Below, in pieces: positions 7,078 to 17,291 of a stretch of 42,417 nt of DNA. The translations under genes and the position numbers were made by a program. The notes beneath the pieces were generated by a model. That model was not told the DNA's origin, ran no database searches, and saw only the letters and a list, made by a program, of their open reading frames with translations. The DNA lies in contig JADGOJ010000009.1 in NCBI GenBank assembly GCA_017883045.1, forward strand, positions 1 to 42,417. Direction: 5' to 3'. This DNA is from Acidimicrobiales bacterium (GTDB taxonomy: Bacteria; Actinomycetota; Acidimicrobiia; Acidimicrobiales; RAAP-2). How positions within the stretch are numbered: position 1 is the first letter of the stretch; every line of letters starts with the position of its first letter.

Positions 7078-8592
7078 CTAGCGGTTCGCCGCGTCTTCGG
7101 TCGGGATCAGGTGTCGCGCGGCCCGGGCCTCGTCGACGCGTGAGACCGGCGTGCTCTGGGGCGCCCGGTGCAGTGAGTCCGGGTCGTCGATGGCGCGCTG
7201 AGCGATCCTCTCGACCGCGGCGGCGAGCGCCTCGAGGGTCTGGAGGCTCTCGGTCTCGGTCGGCTCGAACATCAGCGCCTCGTCCACGATGAGCGGGAAG
7301 TACACCGTCGGTGAGTGGAACCCCTCCTCGAGCAGCGCCTTGGCGACGTCCAGTCCCTTCACGCCGTACTTGGCCTTCAACGGCGACGCGGTCAGCACGC
7401 ACTCGTGCATGCAGACCCGGTCGTACGCCGCGGGCAGCGTGGCCTCGAGTCGCTGGCGCAGCCAGTTGGCGTTCAGCACGGCGTGCTGGGCGACGCGCGT
7501 CAGGCCGTCACCGCCGTGCACGTTGATGTAGGCCAGGGCCCTCGCGAGCACCATGGCGTTGCCGTGCCATCCGTGGACCCGGCCGATCGACCTCGCTGGC
7601 TTCACCCAGTCGAACGTGCCGTCGGCGAGGCGGGCCGCCTTTGGTCCGGGCAGGAAGTCCACGAGCCGCTCGGCGACCGCGACGGGTCCGGCACCGGGCC
7701 CTCCCCCGCCGTGGGGCGTGGCGAAGGTCTTGTGCAGGTTCATGTGCACAATGTCGAAGCCCATATCGCCGGGTCGCACGACGCCGAGGATCGCGTTGAG
7801 ATTGGCCCCGTCGTAGTACAGCAGACCACCGACGTCGTGCACCGCCGCGGCCATCTCGGTGATCTCCTCTTCGAACAGTCCGAGCGTGTTGGGGTTGGTC
7901 AGCATGATCCCCGCCACGTCAGGGCCAAGGGCCGCCTTCAGTGCCTCGAGGTCGACGAGGCCGCGGTCGTTCGACGGGATGGTCGTCACCTGATAGCCGC
8001 CGAGGGTCACCGACGCGGGGTTGGTGCCGTGGGCCGAGTCCGGGATGAGGATGCGGTTGCGGGCCTCGCCGTTGGCGGTGTGATAGGCGCGCATCAACAA
8101 CAGGCCGGTCAACTCGCCCGCCGCACCCGCGGCCGGCTGCAACGTCGCGGCGCTCATGCCGGTCACCGCGCACAACCTCTGCTCGAGTTCGACGAGCAGC
8201 TCGAGCCAGCCCTGGGTCAGTTCCGCGGGCGCGCCGGGATGGACCGAGTTGAATCCCGGGTCGGCGGCCACGGCATCGCAGAACTTGGGGTTGTACTTCA
8301 TCGTGCACGATCCCAAGGGGTACATCCCGAGGTCGACGGAGAACTGGCGGTGCGAGAGGCGCGTGAAGTGGGCCACGAGGTCGCGCTCGGACACCTCGGC
8401 GATGTCGACCACGACAGGGTTGAGGTGCTCGGTGGGCACCAGCTGTGAGAGCGGCGTCGCCGGCACGCCGGTCGTGCGCAGCTGGAATGCTGCGCGACCG
8501 GGAACCGAGAGCTCGAAGAGTGTCGGTTCGGTTCCGTGGCCGAGCAGCGGTGCCGACGCCGCGCGACCGCCGGGTAGTGCCCTGTGCGTCAT
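7078..8592 (-). CDS. gcvPB: Glycine dehydrogenase (decarboxylating) subunit 2
   Basis: 504 aa, the C-terminal half of the P-protein in organisms with a split enzyme. PLP-binding Lys288 lies in NLHKTFATPHGGGGPG; LGMYPLGSCTMKYNP near residue 85 and the DSAHGTNPA motif are hallmarks. With subunit 1 it decarboxylates glycine and passes the aminomethyl group to lipoyl-GcvH. ATG at 8590-8592 overlaps the stop of gcvPA by one base, so the two subunits are translationally coupled and probably made 1:1. Third gene of the gcvT-gcvPA-gcvPB run. Confidence 0.97.
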   Translation of the reverse strand: MTHRALPGGRAASAPLLGHGTEPTLFELSVPGRAAFQLRTTGVPATPLSQLVPTEHLNPVVVDIAEVSERDLVAHFTRLSHRQFSVDLGMYPLGSCTMKYNPKFCDAVAADPGFNSVHPGAPAELTQGWLELLVELEQRLCAVTGMSAATLQPAAGAAGELTGLLLMRAYHTANGEARNRILIPDSAHGTNPASVTLGGYQVTTIPSNDRGLVDLEALKAALGPDVAGIMLTNPNTLGLFEEEITEMAAAVHDVGGLLYYDGANLNAILGVVRPGDMGFDIVHMNLHKTFATPHGGGGPGAGPVAVAERLVDFLPGPKAARLADGTFDWVKPARSIGRVHGWHGNAMVLARALAYINVHGGDGLTRVAQHAVLNANWLRQRLEATLPAAYDRVCMHECVLTASPLKAKYGVKGLDVAKALLEEGFHSPTVYFPLIVDEALMFEPTETESLQTLEALAAAVERIAQRAIDDPDSLHRAPQSTPVSRVDEARAARHLIPTEDAANR

Positions 8593-9956
8593 CAGCTGAC
8601 CGCCTTTCGAAGCGCATCGACGTAGTGGTCGATCTCCTCCTTGGTTCGCCGCTCAGTGACCGTGACGAGCAGCACGCCGTTCACGTCACCTTCGATCGAT
8701 GGATCGTCACCGCCGCACAGCGCCGCGACCGAGAGCCCCCCGAGCACGCCGTTGTTGGCCATGTCCGAGAGCACGACCGAGGCGTCCTTGTCCAACCGCA
8801 CCGCGAACTCGCGGAAGAAAGGCTGGGTCGAGACGGGACTGACCCCGTCAATCTTCAAGATCTCCTCGTAGAGGTAGTGGGCGCCCTGCGCGCAGCGGGT
8901 CGCCACCTCGCGCAGTCCCTTCGTGCCGAGCCATCCCAGCTGGATCGCCGCGGTGACCGCCATGAGCGTCTGGTTGGAGCAGATGTTGGAGGTCGCCTTC
9001 TCGCGCCGGATGTCCTGTTCCCGCGCGCGAAGTGTCGTGACGAACGAGCGCCGGTCGTTCGAGTCCACCGTCTCGCCAACGATCCGTCCCGGCAGGCGCC
9101 GGACCTGATCGTGGGTGCAGGCGAAGAGTCCGAGGAACGGACCACCGAAGGCGAGCGGCGTCCCGAAGGGTTGGCCCTCACCGACGAAGACGTCGGCACC
9201 CCACTGGCCGGCCGTCTTCAGCACGCCCGCCGCCACCGGATCGGCGCCGAGGATGAACAGCGCCTCGTTCGCGACGGCGAGCTGCTTGGCAATCGTCATG
9301 TCCTCCATGACGCCCAGGTAGTTCGGGTAGGACGCGACGATGGCCGCGGCACCCGATGCATCCACGCTGGCCCAATCGGTGACGCCGTCCTTCAGGGGCA
9401 CCTCGACGATCTCGTGGCCCGTGCCTCGAGCGAAGGTCGCAGCGACCGCGCGCCAGTGTGGGTGCACCCCCGCAGAGATGACCATCTTGTCGCGACCGGT
9501 GGCGCCGGTCGCCATGTTGAGGCCCTCGACGAGGCCCGTGGCGGCGTCGTAGAGCGAGGCGTTGGGAATGGGAAGCCCGCTCAGGCGAGCGACGAGCGTC
9601 TGATACTCGAAGATCGCCTGCAGCACGCCCTGAGCGACTTCGGGCTGGTAGGGAGTGTAGGCCGTGACGAACTCCGAGCGACCGGCGAGCATCTCGACGA
9701 CCGCCGGGACCTCGTGGTCGTAGACGCCTCCCCCGGCGAAGCAGGTCATGTCACTGGCCTTCGCGCGATTGGCCGAGGTCAGCCGTGCGAAGTCCGCCGC
9801 CACGTCGGGCTCGCTCAGACCGTCGGGAAGGCCGAGTCCCTGCGAGAGCCGCACCGCGGACGGGATGTGCTCGAAGAGCTGCTCGAAGGAGTCCATGCCG
9901 AGGAACGAGAGCATCTCGGCGACCTCGTCGGGGGTGTGCGGCAGGTAGTCGCCCAT
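8592..9956 (-). CDS. gcvPA: Glycine dehydrogenase (decarboxylating) subunit 1
   Basis: 454 aa, the N-terminal half of P-protein. It opens with YLPHTPDEVAEML and FEQLFEHIP, typical of GcvPA, then has the FAGGGVYDH segment, YTPYQPEVAQG and FVGEGQPFG. It lacks the PLP lysine, which is in subunit 2, as expected for the heterodimer. ATG at 9954-9956 lies 2 bases downstream of the gcvT stop codon (9958-9960), so the genes are nearly contiguous. Acts in the cytosolic glycine cleavage complex with GcvT, GcvH (at 21317) and a lipoamide dehydrogenase not in this window. Confidence 0.97.
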   Translation of the reverse strand: MGDYLPHTPDEVAEMLSFLGMDSFEQLFEHIPSAVRLSQGLGLPDGLSEPDVAADFARLTSANRAKASDMTCFAGGGVYDHEVPAVVEMLAGRSEFVTAYTPYQPEVAQGVLQAIFEYQTLVARLSGLPIPNASLYDAATGLVEGLNMATGATGRDKMVISAGVHPHWRAVAATFARGTGHEIVEVPLKDGVTDWASVDASGAAAIVASYPNYLGVMEDMTIAKQLAVANEALFILGADPVAAGVLKTAGQWGADVFVGEGQPFGTPLAFGGPFLGLFACTHDQVRRLPGRIVGETVDSNDRRSFVTTLRAREQDIRREKATSNICSNQTLMAVTAAIQLGWLGTKGLREVATRCAQGAHYLYEEILKIDGVSPVSTQPFFREFAVRLDKDASVVLSDMANNGVLGGLSVAALCGGDDPSIEGDVNGVLLVTVTERRTKEEIDHYVDALRKAVS

Positions 9957-9957
9957 C

Positions 9958-11019
9958 TCACTTCGCCTTGCGCACGAAGGGGAGCGTCGTGACGCCCGCG
10001 GGTATCTCGCGTCCTCGCAGCGCCACCATCGCAGGCGTTCCGACGTCGAGTCCCGTGCTCAAGAGTCCCATGCCGATGCCGCGCCCGAGCACCGGCGAGA
10101 AGTTGCCCGACGTCAGCATGCCGACGCTCGAGCCGTCCACGAACACCTCGCCACCGTCGCGCAGGGGCTGGCGGCCGTCGACGATGACGCCGGTGAGCAC
10201 CCTGGTCAGGCCGCGTTCACGCTCCCTCTCGACCGCGTCGCGGCCCCGGAAGGTCTCCTTGTCCCATCCGAGCACCCACCCGAGGTTCGCCTCGAGCGTC
10301 GTCGACGACAGGCTCAGTTCGTGGCCGTAGAGCGGGAGGGCCGCCTCGAGGCGAAGGGTGTCGCGCGCGCCGAGGCCCGCGGGGGTGATGTCGGCCGACA
10401 CCAGCGTTCGCAGCAACTGCTCGGCGACTTCGTTGGGCACGGAGATCTCCAGTCCCTCCTCGCCCGTGTAGCCCGTACCGGCGACTCGGACCTCGACCCC
10501 GGCGTAGTCGAACCGCGTGACGCGGAATCGCCCGACGTCGGCGAAGCGCCCGTCGACCGAGGCGACCTTGGCCCGGGCACGGGGTCCCTGGACGGCCAGA
10601 ACGCAGCGCTCTGCGGTCACGTCGACGCCCGGGAGGGCCTCGGTGACCCCCGAGGTATTCGAGGCGTTGGGCATGACGTCGAACTCGTTCTCGCCCACCC
10701 ACCACACGATGATGTCGTCGACGACGAAACCGTCGTCGTTCAGCAGGTGCGTGTACTGCGCACGACCGGGAGCGATCTTTCGCAGGTCGTTGGTGAGCGT
10801 GGCCTGCAGCGCGTTGAACATGTCGGGCCCGTCACAACGCACCGTCCCGAGGTGGCTGACGTCGAAGACCACGGCGTCGTTACGACACGCGAGGTGCTCG
10901 GCGACGGTGCCGGTGGCGTACTGCAGGGGCATCTCCCAGCCCCCGAAGGGGACGATCTTGGCCCCCAGTTCGACGTGGGTCTCGTACAGGAAGGGGCGGC
11001 GATCGGTCACGTCAGCCAC
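9958..11019 (-). CDS. gcvT: Glycine cleavage system T protein (aminomethyltransferase)
   Basis: 353 aa. The start is placed at GTG 11019 (protein begins VADVTDRRPFLYETH), 5 bases after the preceding stop; a longer frame reaching 11295 is a shadow of the upstream gene. GTG at 11010 is an alternative. Family motifs are FGGWEMPLQY, VFDVSHLG, ALQATLTNDL, YTHLLNDDGFVVDDI, GYTGEEGLEI and LGARDTLRLEA. It transfers the methylene unit from aminomethyl-GcvH to tetrahydrofolate, releasing ammonia. No glycine riboswitch is visible; the gene sits inside an apparent four- or five-gene unit starting at the MerR gene. Confidence 0.96.
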   Translation of the reverse strand: MADVTDRRPFLYETHVELGAKIVPFGGWEMPLQYATGTVAEHLACRNDAVVFDVSHLGTVRCDGPDMFNALQATLTNDLRKIAPGRAQYTHLLNDDGFVVDDIIVWWVGENEFDVMPNASNTSGVTEALPGVDVTAERCVLAVQGPRARAKVASVDGRFADVGRFRVTRFDYAGVEVRVAGTGYTGEEGLEISVPNEVAEQLLRTLVSADITPAGLGARDTLRLEAALPLYGHELSLSSTTLEANLGWVLGWDKETFRGRDAVERERERGLTRVLTGVIVDGRQPLRDGGEVFVDGSSVGMLTSGNFSPVLGRGIGMGLLSTGLDVGTPAMVALRGREIPAGVTTLPFVRKAK

Positions 11020-11024
11020 TCTAC

Positions 11025-11423
11025 CTACGCGGCGAGATTGACGATTTTCCCCATCCCGTGCTGCTCGAGCAGCGCGATGAAGTCGCGCTGATAGACGACC
11101 AACAGCGCCAGTTCGGGATAGAGCGCGCGGAACTGACGCACCTTCTGATTCTTCTTCGTCACCAGTCGCTGCTCCAAGACCGTCAACTCGATGAAGAGCC
11201 GCTGCCCGGGAAGGTAGAAGTCGGGGCGGAACGCCTTCACGGGCTGACCCTCGTCGTTCCAGGCGAGCGGGAACTCCACTGGCTCGTACGACCACTCGTG
11301 CCCGTAGAGCGTGAGCAGTCGAGCGAAGGCCTTCTCACTGGGATGGGCAAAGCGCTCTCTGGGCGAATCAACGACGCTCGGGTGCCGACGACGTGAATCG
11401 TCGATCGGTGACGGTTTGCTCAC
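11025..11423 (-). CDS. Small protein with PD-(D/E)XK nuclease-like core, function unknown
   Basis: 132 aa from GTG at 11421-11423, which overlaps the MerR stop in GTGA; a longer frame to 11642 only reads through the MerR gene. After a basic N-terminal tail, a helix with Glu30 (HPSEKAFARLL) leads to W-YEP, then FRPDFYLPG with Asp68 and RLFIELT with Glu79, then a Lys-rich helix (Lys90, 91, 94) and LLVVYQRDF. The order Glu helix - PDF - strand - xEL is that of restriction-endonuclease-fold proteins, but the usual E-x-K lysine is Thr81. It could use a migrated Lys or be catalytically dead. It sits between a MerR regulator and gcvT, 5 bases ahead of the latter. Not assigned to a known function. 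Confidence 0.7.
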   Translation of the reverse strand: MSKPSPIDDSRRRHPSVVDSPRERFAHPSEKAFARLLTLYGHEWSYEPVEFPLAWNDEGQPVKAFRPDFYLPGQRLFIELTVLEQRLVTKKNQKVRQFRALYPELALLVVYQRDFIALLEQHGMGKIVNLAA

Positions 11424-11878
11424 GCCGAACGGTGCTCCCTCTCCGACGTTGCCAGACGCGTCTGGCGGATGGTGGTCGTGAGTTCGGCGACCACGTTCGC
11501 CAGTGGAACGATGTTGAAGACTCCCTGGCCGCCGCGCAGCAGGTCCACCAGGTCCCCGTCGTCGTGCGCGAGCACCGAGCCGGCGTCGCTCATCACGAGG
11601 CTGCTCGAGGCGAGATCGGCACCCAGAGAGTTGCGCAGGCACTCAACGGCCTGTCGAGCCCGCGCGAGAGCCACGCCCGAGTTCAAAAGAGACTTGATCA
11701 CCTTCACCTCTAGCACGTCGGAGTACGAGTACTTGCGCTTCGAGCCGCTGCCCTGAGCCGGTGTGATCGAGGGCGTCACGAGTCCGGTACGCGCCCAGTA
11801 GTCCAACTGACGGTACGTCACGCCGGTGAGGCGACACACCATCGGGCCACTAAATCCAGTAGTTGCGGAATCTGTCAT
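11420..11878 (-). CDS. MerR family regulator (Rv1830-like)
   Basis: 152 aa. An N-terminal MerR winged helix (VCRLTGVTYRQLDYWARTGLVTPSI, then SGSKRKYSYSDVLEVKVIKSLL) is followed by a short C-terminal part with VDLLRGGQGVFNIVPL. This closely resembles the actinobacterial regulator Rv1830 as recalled (ITYRQLDYWART, LLQGGQGVF). There are no conserved metal-binding cysteines, so it is not a classical mercury- or redox-type MerR. ATG at 11878 has a GGGGGG ribosome site upstream. First gene of a unit with the nuclease-like protein and gcvT-PA-PB, so it may control glycine cleavage or respond to the same state; that is inference. Confidence 0.9.
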   Translation of the reverse strand: MTDSATTGFSGPMVCRLTGVTYRQLDYWARTGLVTPSITPAQGSGSKRKYSYSDVLEVKVIKSLLNSGVALARARQAVECLRNSLGADLASSSLVMSDAGSVLAHDDGDLVDLLRGGQGVFNIVPLANVVAELTTTIRQTRLATSEREHRSA

Positions 11879-11922
11879 GCGAAGTTCCCCCCGACCGAGG
11901 TCTGTCCAGAGTATCCTGACGG

Positions 11923-11938
11923 ACTACACCATTGTAGT
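11923..11938. promoter_or_regulatory. Short inverted repeat upstream of MerR gene
   Basis: ACTAC (11923-11927) and GTAGT (11934-11938) flank six bases, in the 70-base gap before the MerR gene. It could be an autoregulatory site. A short dyad like this may occur by chance. Confidence 0.25.
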
Positions 11939-11948
11939 TTCGCCGGGC

Positions 11949-13593
<1,645 letters not shown>

Positions 13594-13597
<4 letters not shown>

Positions 13598-14154
13598 GCG
13601 ATCAACCAAAGGCGCCGCTGACCACGACGACCAGCATCTGGCCGGCGGCCGCGGTCTTGATCGTGGCGGTGGCGATGCTCGCGATCTTCATGCTGATGAA
13701 TCTCGTCGCCGACCAGTCCGTCACGACCACCACGACCATTCCTCCAGTGGTCGTCGGAGGTCTCGACGTGGCCGCGTCGAGTGTCGCCCTGGACTACTGT
13801 CGCCACACCTCAGAGATCCCGTCGAACATCGTCGACGCCTTCCTGGTCCCCGTGGGCACCCAGCCCGAATCCGGAGCCAACATCCCCAACGCCGGCGCCG
13901 GCGAGTTCGACTGCTTCCAGCCTCTCGTCACCCCAGCGGGCCCATCGGCACTGCTGTCGTTCTACACCACCCACCTGGAGAGCCTCGGGTGGCACCTCTT
14001 CTCTCATGGCGCGAGCAACGGCGCTCCACAATCGCTCTTCCAGAAGGCCGGCAACGACAGCTTCTACTGGGTGGTCGGCATCACGGTGACGAGGTCGTCC
14101 ACGAAGCTCGCGCACTGGACCTTCCGCATCTATCAGAACTCCCAGACGATCTAG
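13594..14154 (+). CDS. Membrane-anchored protein of unknown function
   Basis: 186 aa from GTG at 13594, which overlaps the thiD stop in GTGA. A short cytoplasmic tail (SDQPKAPLTTTTS) is followed by one transmembrane helix at about residues 16-39 (AAAVLIVAVAMLAIFML), a Thr-rich linker, and an extracytoplasmic domain with two cysteines (DYCRH, EFDCFQP) that could form a disulphide. The C-terminal segment (LLSFYTTHLESLGW..., FYWVVGITV) looks like a small globular fold. No family recognised. Its stop overlaps the convergent membrane protein gene (CTAG). Confidence 0.75.
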
Positions 14155-15407
14155 ACCAACACGGGCGACCGCTCCACCTGCTCCTGGCAGGCCCACGACC
14201 ACAACGCGAAGTTGACGGGGTAGATCAGGTAGCCGATCCGCGTCGCCGACGCGACGCACATCATCACCGCGAAGCACATGCTCATCAGACCCAGCATCTT
14301 GGGCAGGTCGAGCGGCCACGCTCGACGCACGTACTTCGTGAGGAAATAGCCCCCGACGAGAAAGGTCAAGGGCGCCAGTACGCGGCCCAGGGGCGACCAG
14401 ATCGACGTGAGGATGTGACCGGGGAGGGCGCTCGCCGCGGGCGAGGCCACGCCCGCGAGACCTAGAGGGAACGCGAACACGTTGGACATGAATGCCCAGG
14501 GTGCGCGCAGCACGAAGGGGACGATCGTGACGGCCACGATGGCGGCGCACCACGCGGCCACGTGGTGCCAGGCGGTGCGGTCCTTCGAGTTGCGCGCGAC
14601 GAGCAGGGCCCCGAGCGCCATTGGCCACGCGGTCAGCTTCATGGCCGCGGCCAGTCCGAAACTGATCCCCGCCAGATTGCTCTGACGACGCTGGAGTGCC
14701 GCCACGCCCAGCAGCAGCAACGCGAGGATCGGCATGTCGTCGCCACCGGTCGAGAGGAACAGCGCCCCCGTGGGCAGCGCCAAGAGCACCTGGGCGACGC
14801 GGATCTTGCGATCGGCCCGAGAACGCAGCAGCCCGAGTGCGGTGCAGCCCGCCAGCAGCGTCAACAGCGACATCGCGATGCGCGCGTCCGTAAGCCCCTT
14901 GCCGGCGTGCGTCTCGGCCGACGGCAGCCCGAAGACTCCCATCAGGGGGAAGTAGGGGAAGAACGATTCGTAGGAGGGTATGCCGTGCACCGGATTCACC
15001 AAGTGGCCGTGGGACCAGTACGAGTGGTACGGGTTGGCGCCCTCGCTGAGCAACTCCCCGGACCTCGTGATGACCGACACCTCAGGCTGGGCGATGCGCC
15101 AGCGAGCCTCGAGGCCCAACGGAACAGCGACCGAGCCGAGCAGCACCAGCCCGAGCAGGCCGACGCGAACCATCGACGTGCGCTGCAACTCGTAGCGGCT
15201 GAGCGCGAGGGCCAGCAGCGCACCCGCGGCGTACGGTCCCACGGCGAGATAGCCCCAATGCCACTGCGCCGCCTCTCTCGACGTCCAGCCGAGCCCGAGG
15301 GCGAAGATCGCCGCGAATCCGTAGAGGTAGGCGTCACTATCCAGTCCGCTGAGCGCCCCCCACCACGTCATCACGCGAGTGCGCACGGTCGAAAGCCTCG
15401 CCAACAT
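14151..15407 (-). CDS. Polytopic membrane protein, GT87/DUF2029-like
   Basis: 418 aa with about ten hydrophobic segments. The loop LLSEGANPYHSYWSHG and SYESFFPYFPLMG after the second or third helix resembles the periplasmic loop of GT-C fold mannosyltransferase-like proteins (DUF2029/GT87), where SGxNPY is common. It might transfer a polyprenyl-linked sugar to a cell-envelope glycan; no acceptor can be inferred. ATG at 15405-15407. Convergent with the membrane-anchored protein before it. Ten bases separate its start from the stop of the hydrolase gene upstream, so they may be cotranscribed. Confidence 0.7.
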   Translation of the reverse strand: MLARLSTVRTRVMTWWGALSGLDSDAYLYGFAAIFALGLGWTSREAAQWHWGYLAVGPYAAGALLALALSRYELQRTSMVRVGLLGLVLLGSVAVPLGLEARWRIAQPEVSVITRSGELLSEGANPYHSYWSHGHLVNPVHGIPSYESFFPYFPLMGVFGLPSAETHAGKGLTDARIAMSLLTLLAGCTALGLLRSRADRKIRVAQVLLALPTGALFLSTGGDDMPILALLLLGVAALQRRQSNLAGISFGLAAAMKLTAWPMALGALLVARNSKDRTAWHHVAAWCAAIVAVTIVPFVLRAPWAFMSNVFAFPLGLAGVASPAASALPGHILTSIWSPLGRVLAPLTFLVGGYFLTKYVRRAWPLDLPKMLGLMSMCFAVMMCVASATRIGYLIYPVNFALWSWACQEQVERSPVLV

Positions 15408-15417
15408 TGGCGCAATT

Positions 15418-16242
15418 CTACTTATCGCGCCACGGCGTTGAGCGAACCTTCCGATCAGCCGGTGCAGGCGCGTTTCTCCGCACCGGCGCCTCGGTGACCG
15501 GGGGCAGGTCGCTTCGAAGGAAGTGGCGGATGATCCGAGCGCTCTCCCTCGTGCGCTCCTTCAACACCGAGTGCGAGGAACCGGGAACGATGGCGAGCTG
15601 GCCCTGGGGGATCGCCTCGTACAGCGAGCAGGTGTGCGAAAGGGTCGCCACGTCATCGTCACCGGCCATGACGAGGACGGGCACCGAGATCGTGGCGAGG
15701 TCGTCGAGCGTGAGTGTGGGCTGGGCGTCGATCAGGGCTTCGGTCTTCTCGGCGACGGCCCGCGCGTGTTCGGCGCCATCGGGCGAGAGGACCGCGTAGC
15801 GTTGGGTCCACTGCTCGAACTCATCACTGTCGGTGTCGAACCTGGGCAGGGGCATCAGTCCGTCGTGATGGTAGTTCGCGCCGATCACGACGACGCGCTT
15901 CAAGAGGTCAGGGCGACGCATCGCCACGAACAGCGCGACGTTGCCGCCGTCGCTGTGTCCGATGAGGTGGGCCCGACGACCCAAGAACTCGAGGAAGGCG
16001 ATGGTCTCCTTCGCCATATCCTCGTAGGAGAAGGGGGCGCCGGTGTCACCGGTGCGTCCGTGACCACGTCGGTCGAAGGCGGCGACGGCGAAATCCCTCT
16101 CGAGCAATGGTCCGATCGACTTCATCATCGAAGCGCTGCTCGACATGGCACCGTGCAGCAGGACGACCACGCTCCCCTTCTTCTTGGGCAGGTGGGCCCA
16201 GGTCGGATGGCCGTTGAGCGAGATCAGCGTCACGCCCGTCAT
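15418..16242 (-). CDS. Alpha/beta hydrolase
   Basis: 274 aa from ATG at 16240-16242; upstream readthrough to 16554 is antisense to the next gene and is rejected. It shows the oxyanion segment LLHGAMSSS, DRRGHGRTG, nucleophile elbow GHSDGG (Ser), the acid loop VLVMAGDDD and the terminal His in PGSSHSVL, i.e. a complete catalytic triad. A cytosolic esterase, lactonase or C-C hydrolase is possible; substrate unknown. Divergent from the oxidoreductase at 16289 with 46 bases between. Confidence 0.88.
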   Translation of the reverse strand: MTGVTLISLNGHPTWAHLPKKKGSVVVLLHGAMSSSASMMKSIGPLLERDFAVAAFDRRGHGRTGDTGAPFSYEDMAKETIAFLEFLGRRAHLIGHSDGGNVALFVAMRRPDLLKRVVVIGANYHHDGLMPLPRFDTDSDEFEQWTQRYAVLSPDGAEHARAVAEKTEALIDAQPTLTLDDLATISVPVLVMAGDDDVATLSHTCSLYEAIPQGQLAIVPGSSHSVLKERTRESARIIRHFLRSDLPPVTEAPVRRNAPAPADRKVRSTPWRDK

Positions 16243-16288
16243 CGTAGGCGTTGGTGATTGAGGCGTCGGCGAGCCGTAACCTAGGGAC

Positions 16289-17275
16289 ATGCGGGCATTC
16301 GTCATCAATGAGGACGACGGCAACCTTTCTTGCGAGGTGCGCGACGTCGAGCCCGGCCGGATGGACCTTGACGACGTGCTCGTCAAGGTCGACTTCAGCG
16401 GGGTCAACTTCAAGGACGCGATGGTCGCCACCGCGAAGAGTCGAGTCCGTCGCGTGGCGTCGTTGGTCGGTGGAGTGGACGCTGCGGGCACCGTCGTCGA
16501 GTCGAGCCACGCGCAGTTCAACACGGGCGATCGCGTCGCCGTGCACGGCGGCAACCTGGGTGTCGGACGCGACGGCGGCTTCGCGCAGTACGTCTACTCC
16601 CCCACCCGCTACCTGTCGCCCCTGCCAGCTGCCCTGTCGACCCACGACGCCATGGTCGTCGGCACGGCCGGCTTCACCGCCATGGAGAGCCTCCTGGCCC
16701 TCGAGGATCGCGGGCTACAGCACGGCGCCCAGGTCCTCGTGACCGGCGCGACCGGTGGCGTCGGCTCTCAAGCCGTCACCTACCTCGCTGCGCGTGGCTA
16801 CCGACCGGTCGCCTCGACCGGATCGCCCGAAGAGTCACAGTGGCTCACCGAGCGCGGCGCCATCCGCGTCGTCGGACGCGATGAAGTGAGCGACCAGCCC
16901 GGGCGCGTACTCGGCTCCGAACTCTGGGACGGTGCCATCGACTGTGTGGGCGGCGAGACGCTCGCCCAGATTCTGCGCTCGCTTCGCTACGGGGCCGGTG
17001 TCGCGGCGTGCGGGCTCGTCGCCAGCGCCGACCTGAACACCACGGTCTACCCCTTCATCACGAGGAACGTCGGTCTGCTCGGCATTGACTGCGTTGAGGC
17101 AACGAACGCCACCCGGACACGTGTCTGGTCGGCCCTGAGCGAGGTGGCACCCAGAGTGGACTTCGCTCCCCTAGTCGACCGGTTGATCGAACTAGAGGAG
17201 CTGCCCGCGGCCCTCGACGACATCAGAAACGGGAGAACCCGGGGTCGGATCCTCGTGAATCCAACCCCGGGCTGA
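16289..17275 (+). CDS. acuI: Zinc-free quinone oxidoreductase, acrylyl-CoA reductase (AcuI/YhdH) type
   Basis: 328 aa medium-chain reductase lacking zinc cysteines. GVNFKDAMV, GVDAAGTVV.S, the segment GTAGFTAMESLLALED, the nucleotide-binding GATGGVGSQAV, GAIDCVGG and YGAGVAACGLV match E. coli YhdH closely as recalled. AcuI reduces acrylyl-CoA to propionyl-CoA with NADPH; this family also takes other enoyl-CoA or quinone substrates. It stands alone between divergent and convergent neighbours. The end of the gene contains a near-perfect hairpin (17238-17271). Confidence 0.88.
   Translation: MRAFVINEDDGNLSCEVRDVEPGRMDLDDVLVKVDFSGVNFKDAMVATAKSRVRRVASLVGGVDAAGTVVESSHAQFNTGDRVAVHGGNLGVGRDGGFAQYVYSPTRYLSPLPAALSTHDAMVVGTAGFTAMESLLALEDRGLQHGAQVLVTGATGGVGSQAVTYLAARGYRPVASTGSPEESQWLTERGAIRVVGRDEVSDQPGRVLGSELWDGAIDCVGGETLAQILRSLRYGAGVAACGLVASADLNTTVYPFITRNVGLLGIDCVEATNATRTRVWSALSEVAPRVDFAPLVDRLIELEELPAALDDIRNGRTRGRILVNPTPG
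17238..17271. terminator. Hairpin over the end of acuI, between convergent genes
   Basis: A 13-base arm CCCGGGGTCGGAT (17238-17250) pairs with ATCCAACCCCGGG (17259-17271), one mismatch and an 8-base loop. It lies inside the last codons of acuI and 20 bases before the convergent permease stop, and may act on both strands. No T-run follows. Confidence 0.4.
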
Positions 17276-17291
17276 CCGGCATTAGTACTGA

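Noticed and set aside
7315..9992. Two long plus-strand frames across the gcvP genes
   Set aside because: Antisense to gcvPB and gcvPA, no recognisable domain, no ribosome sites.
11296..11642. Longer start for gcvT and for the nuclease-like gene
   Set aside because: The extra residues are read from neighbouring genes in the wrong frame; GTG at 11019 and GTG at 11423 fit the 4-5 base gene junctions.
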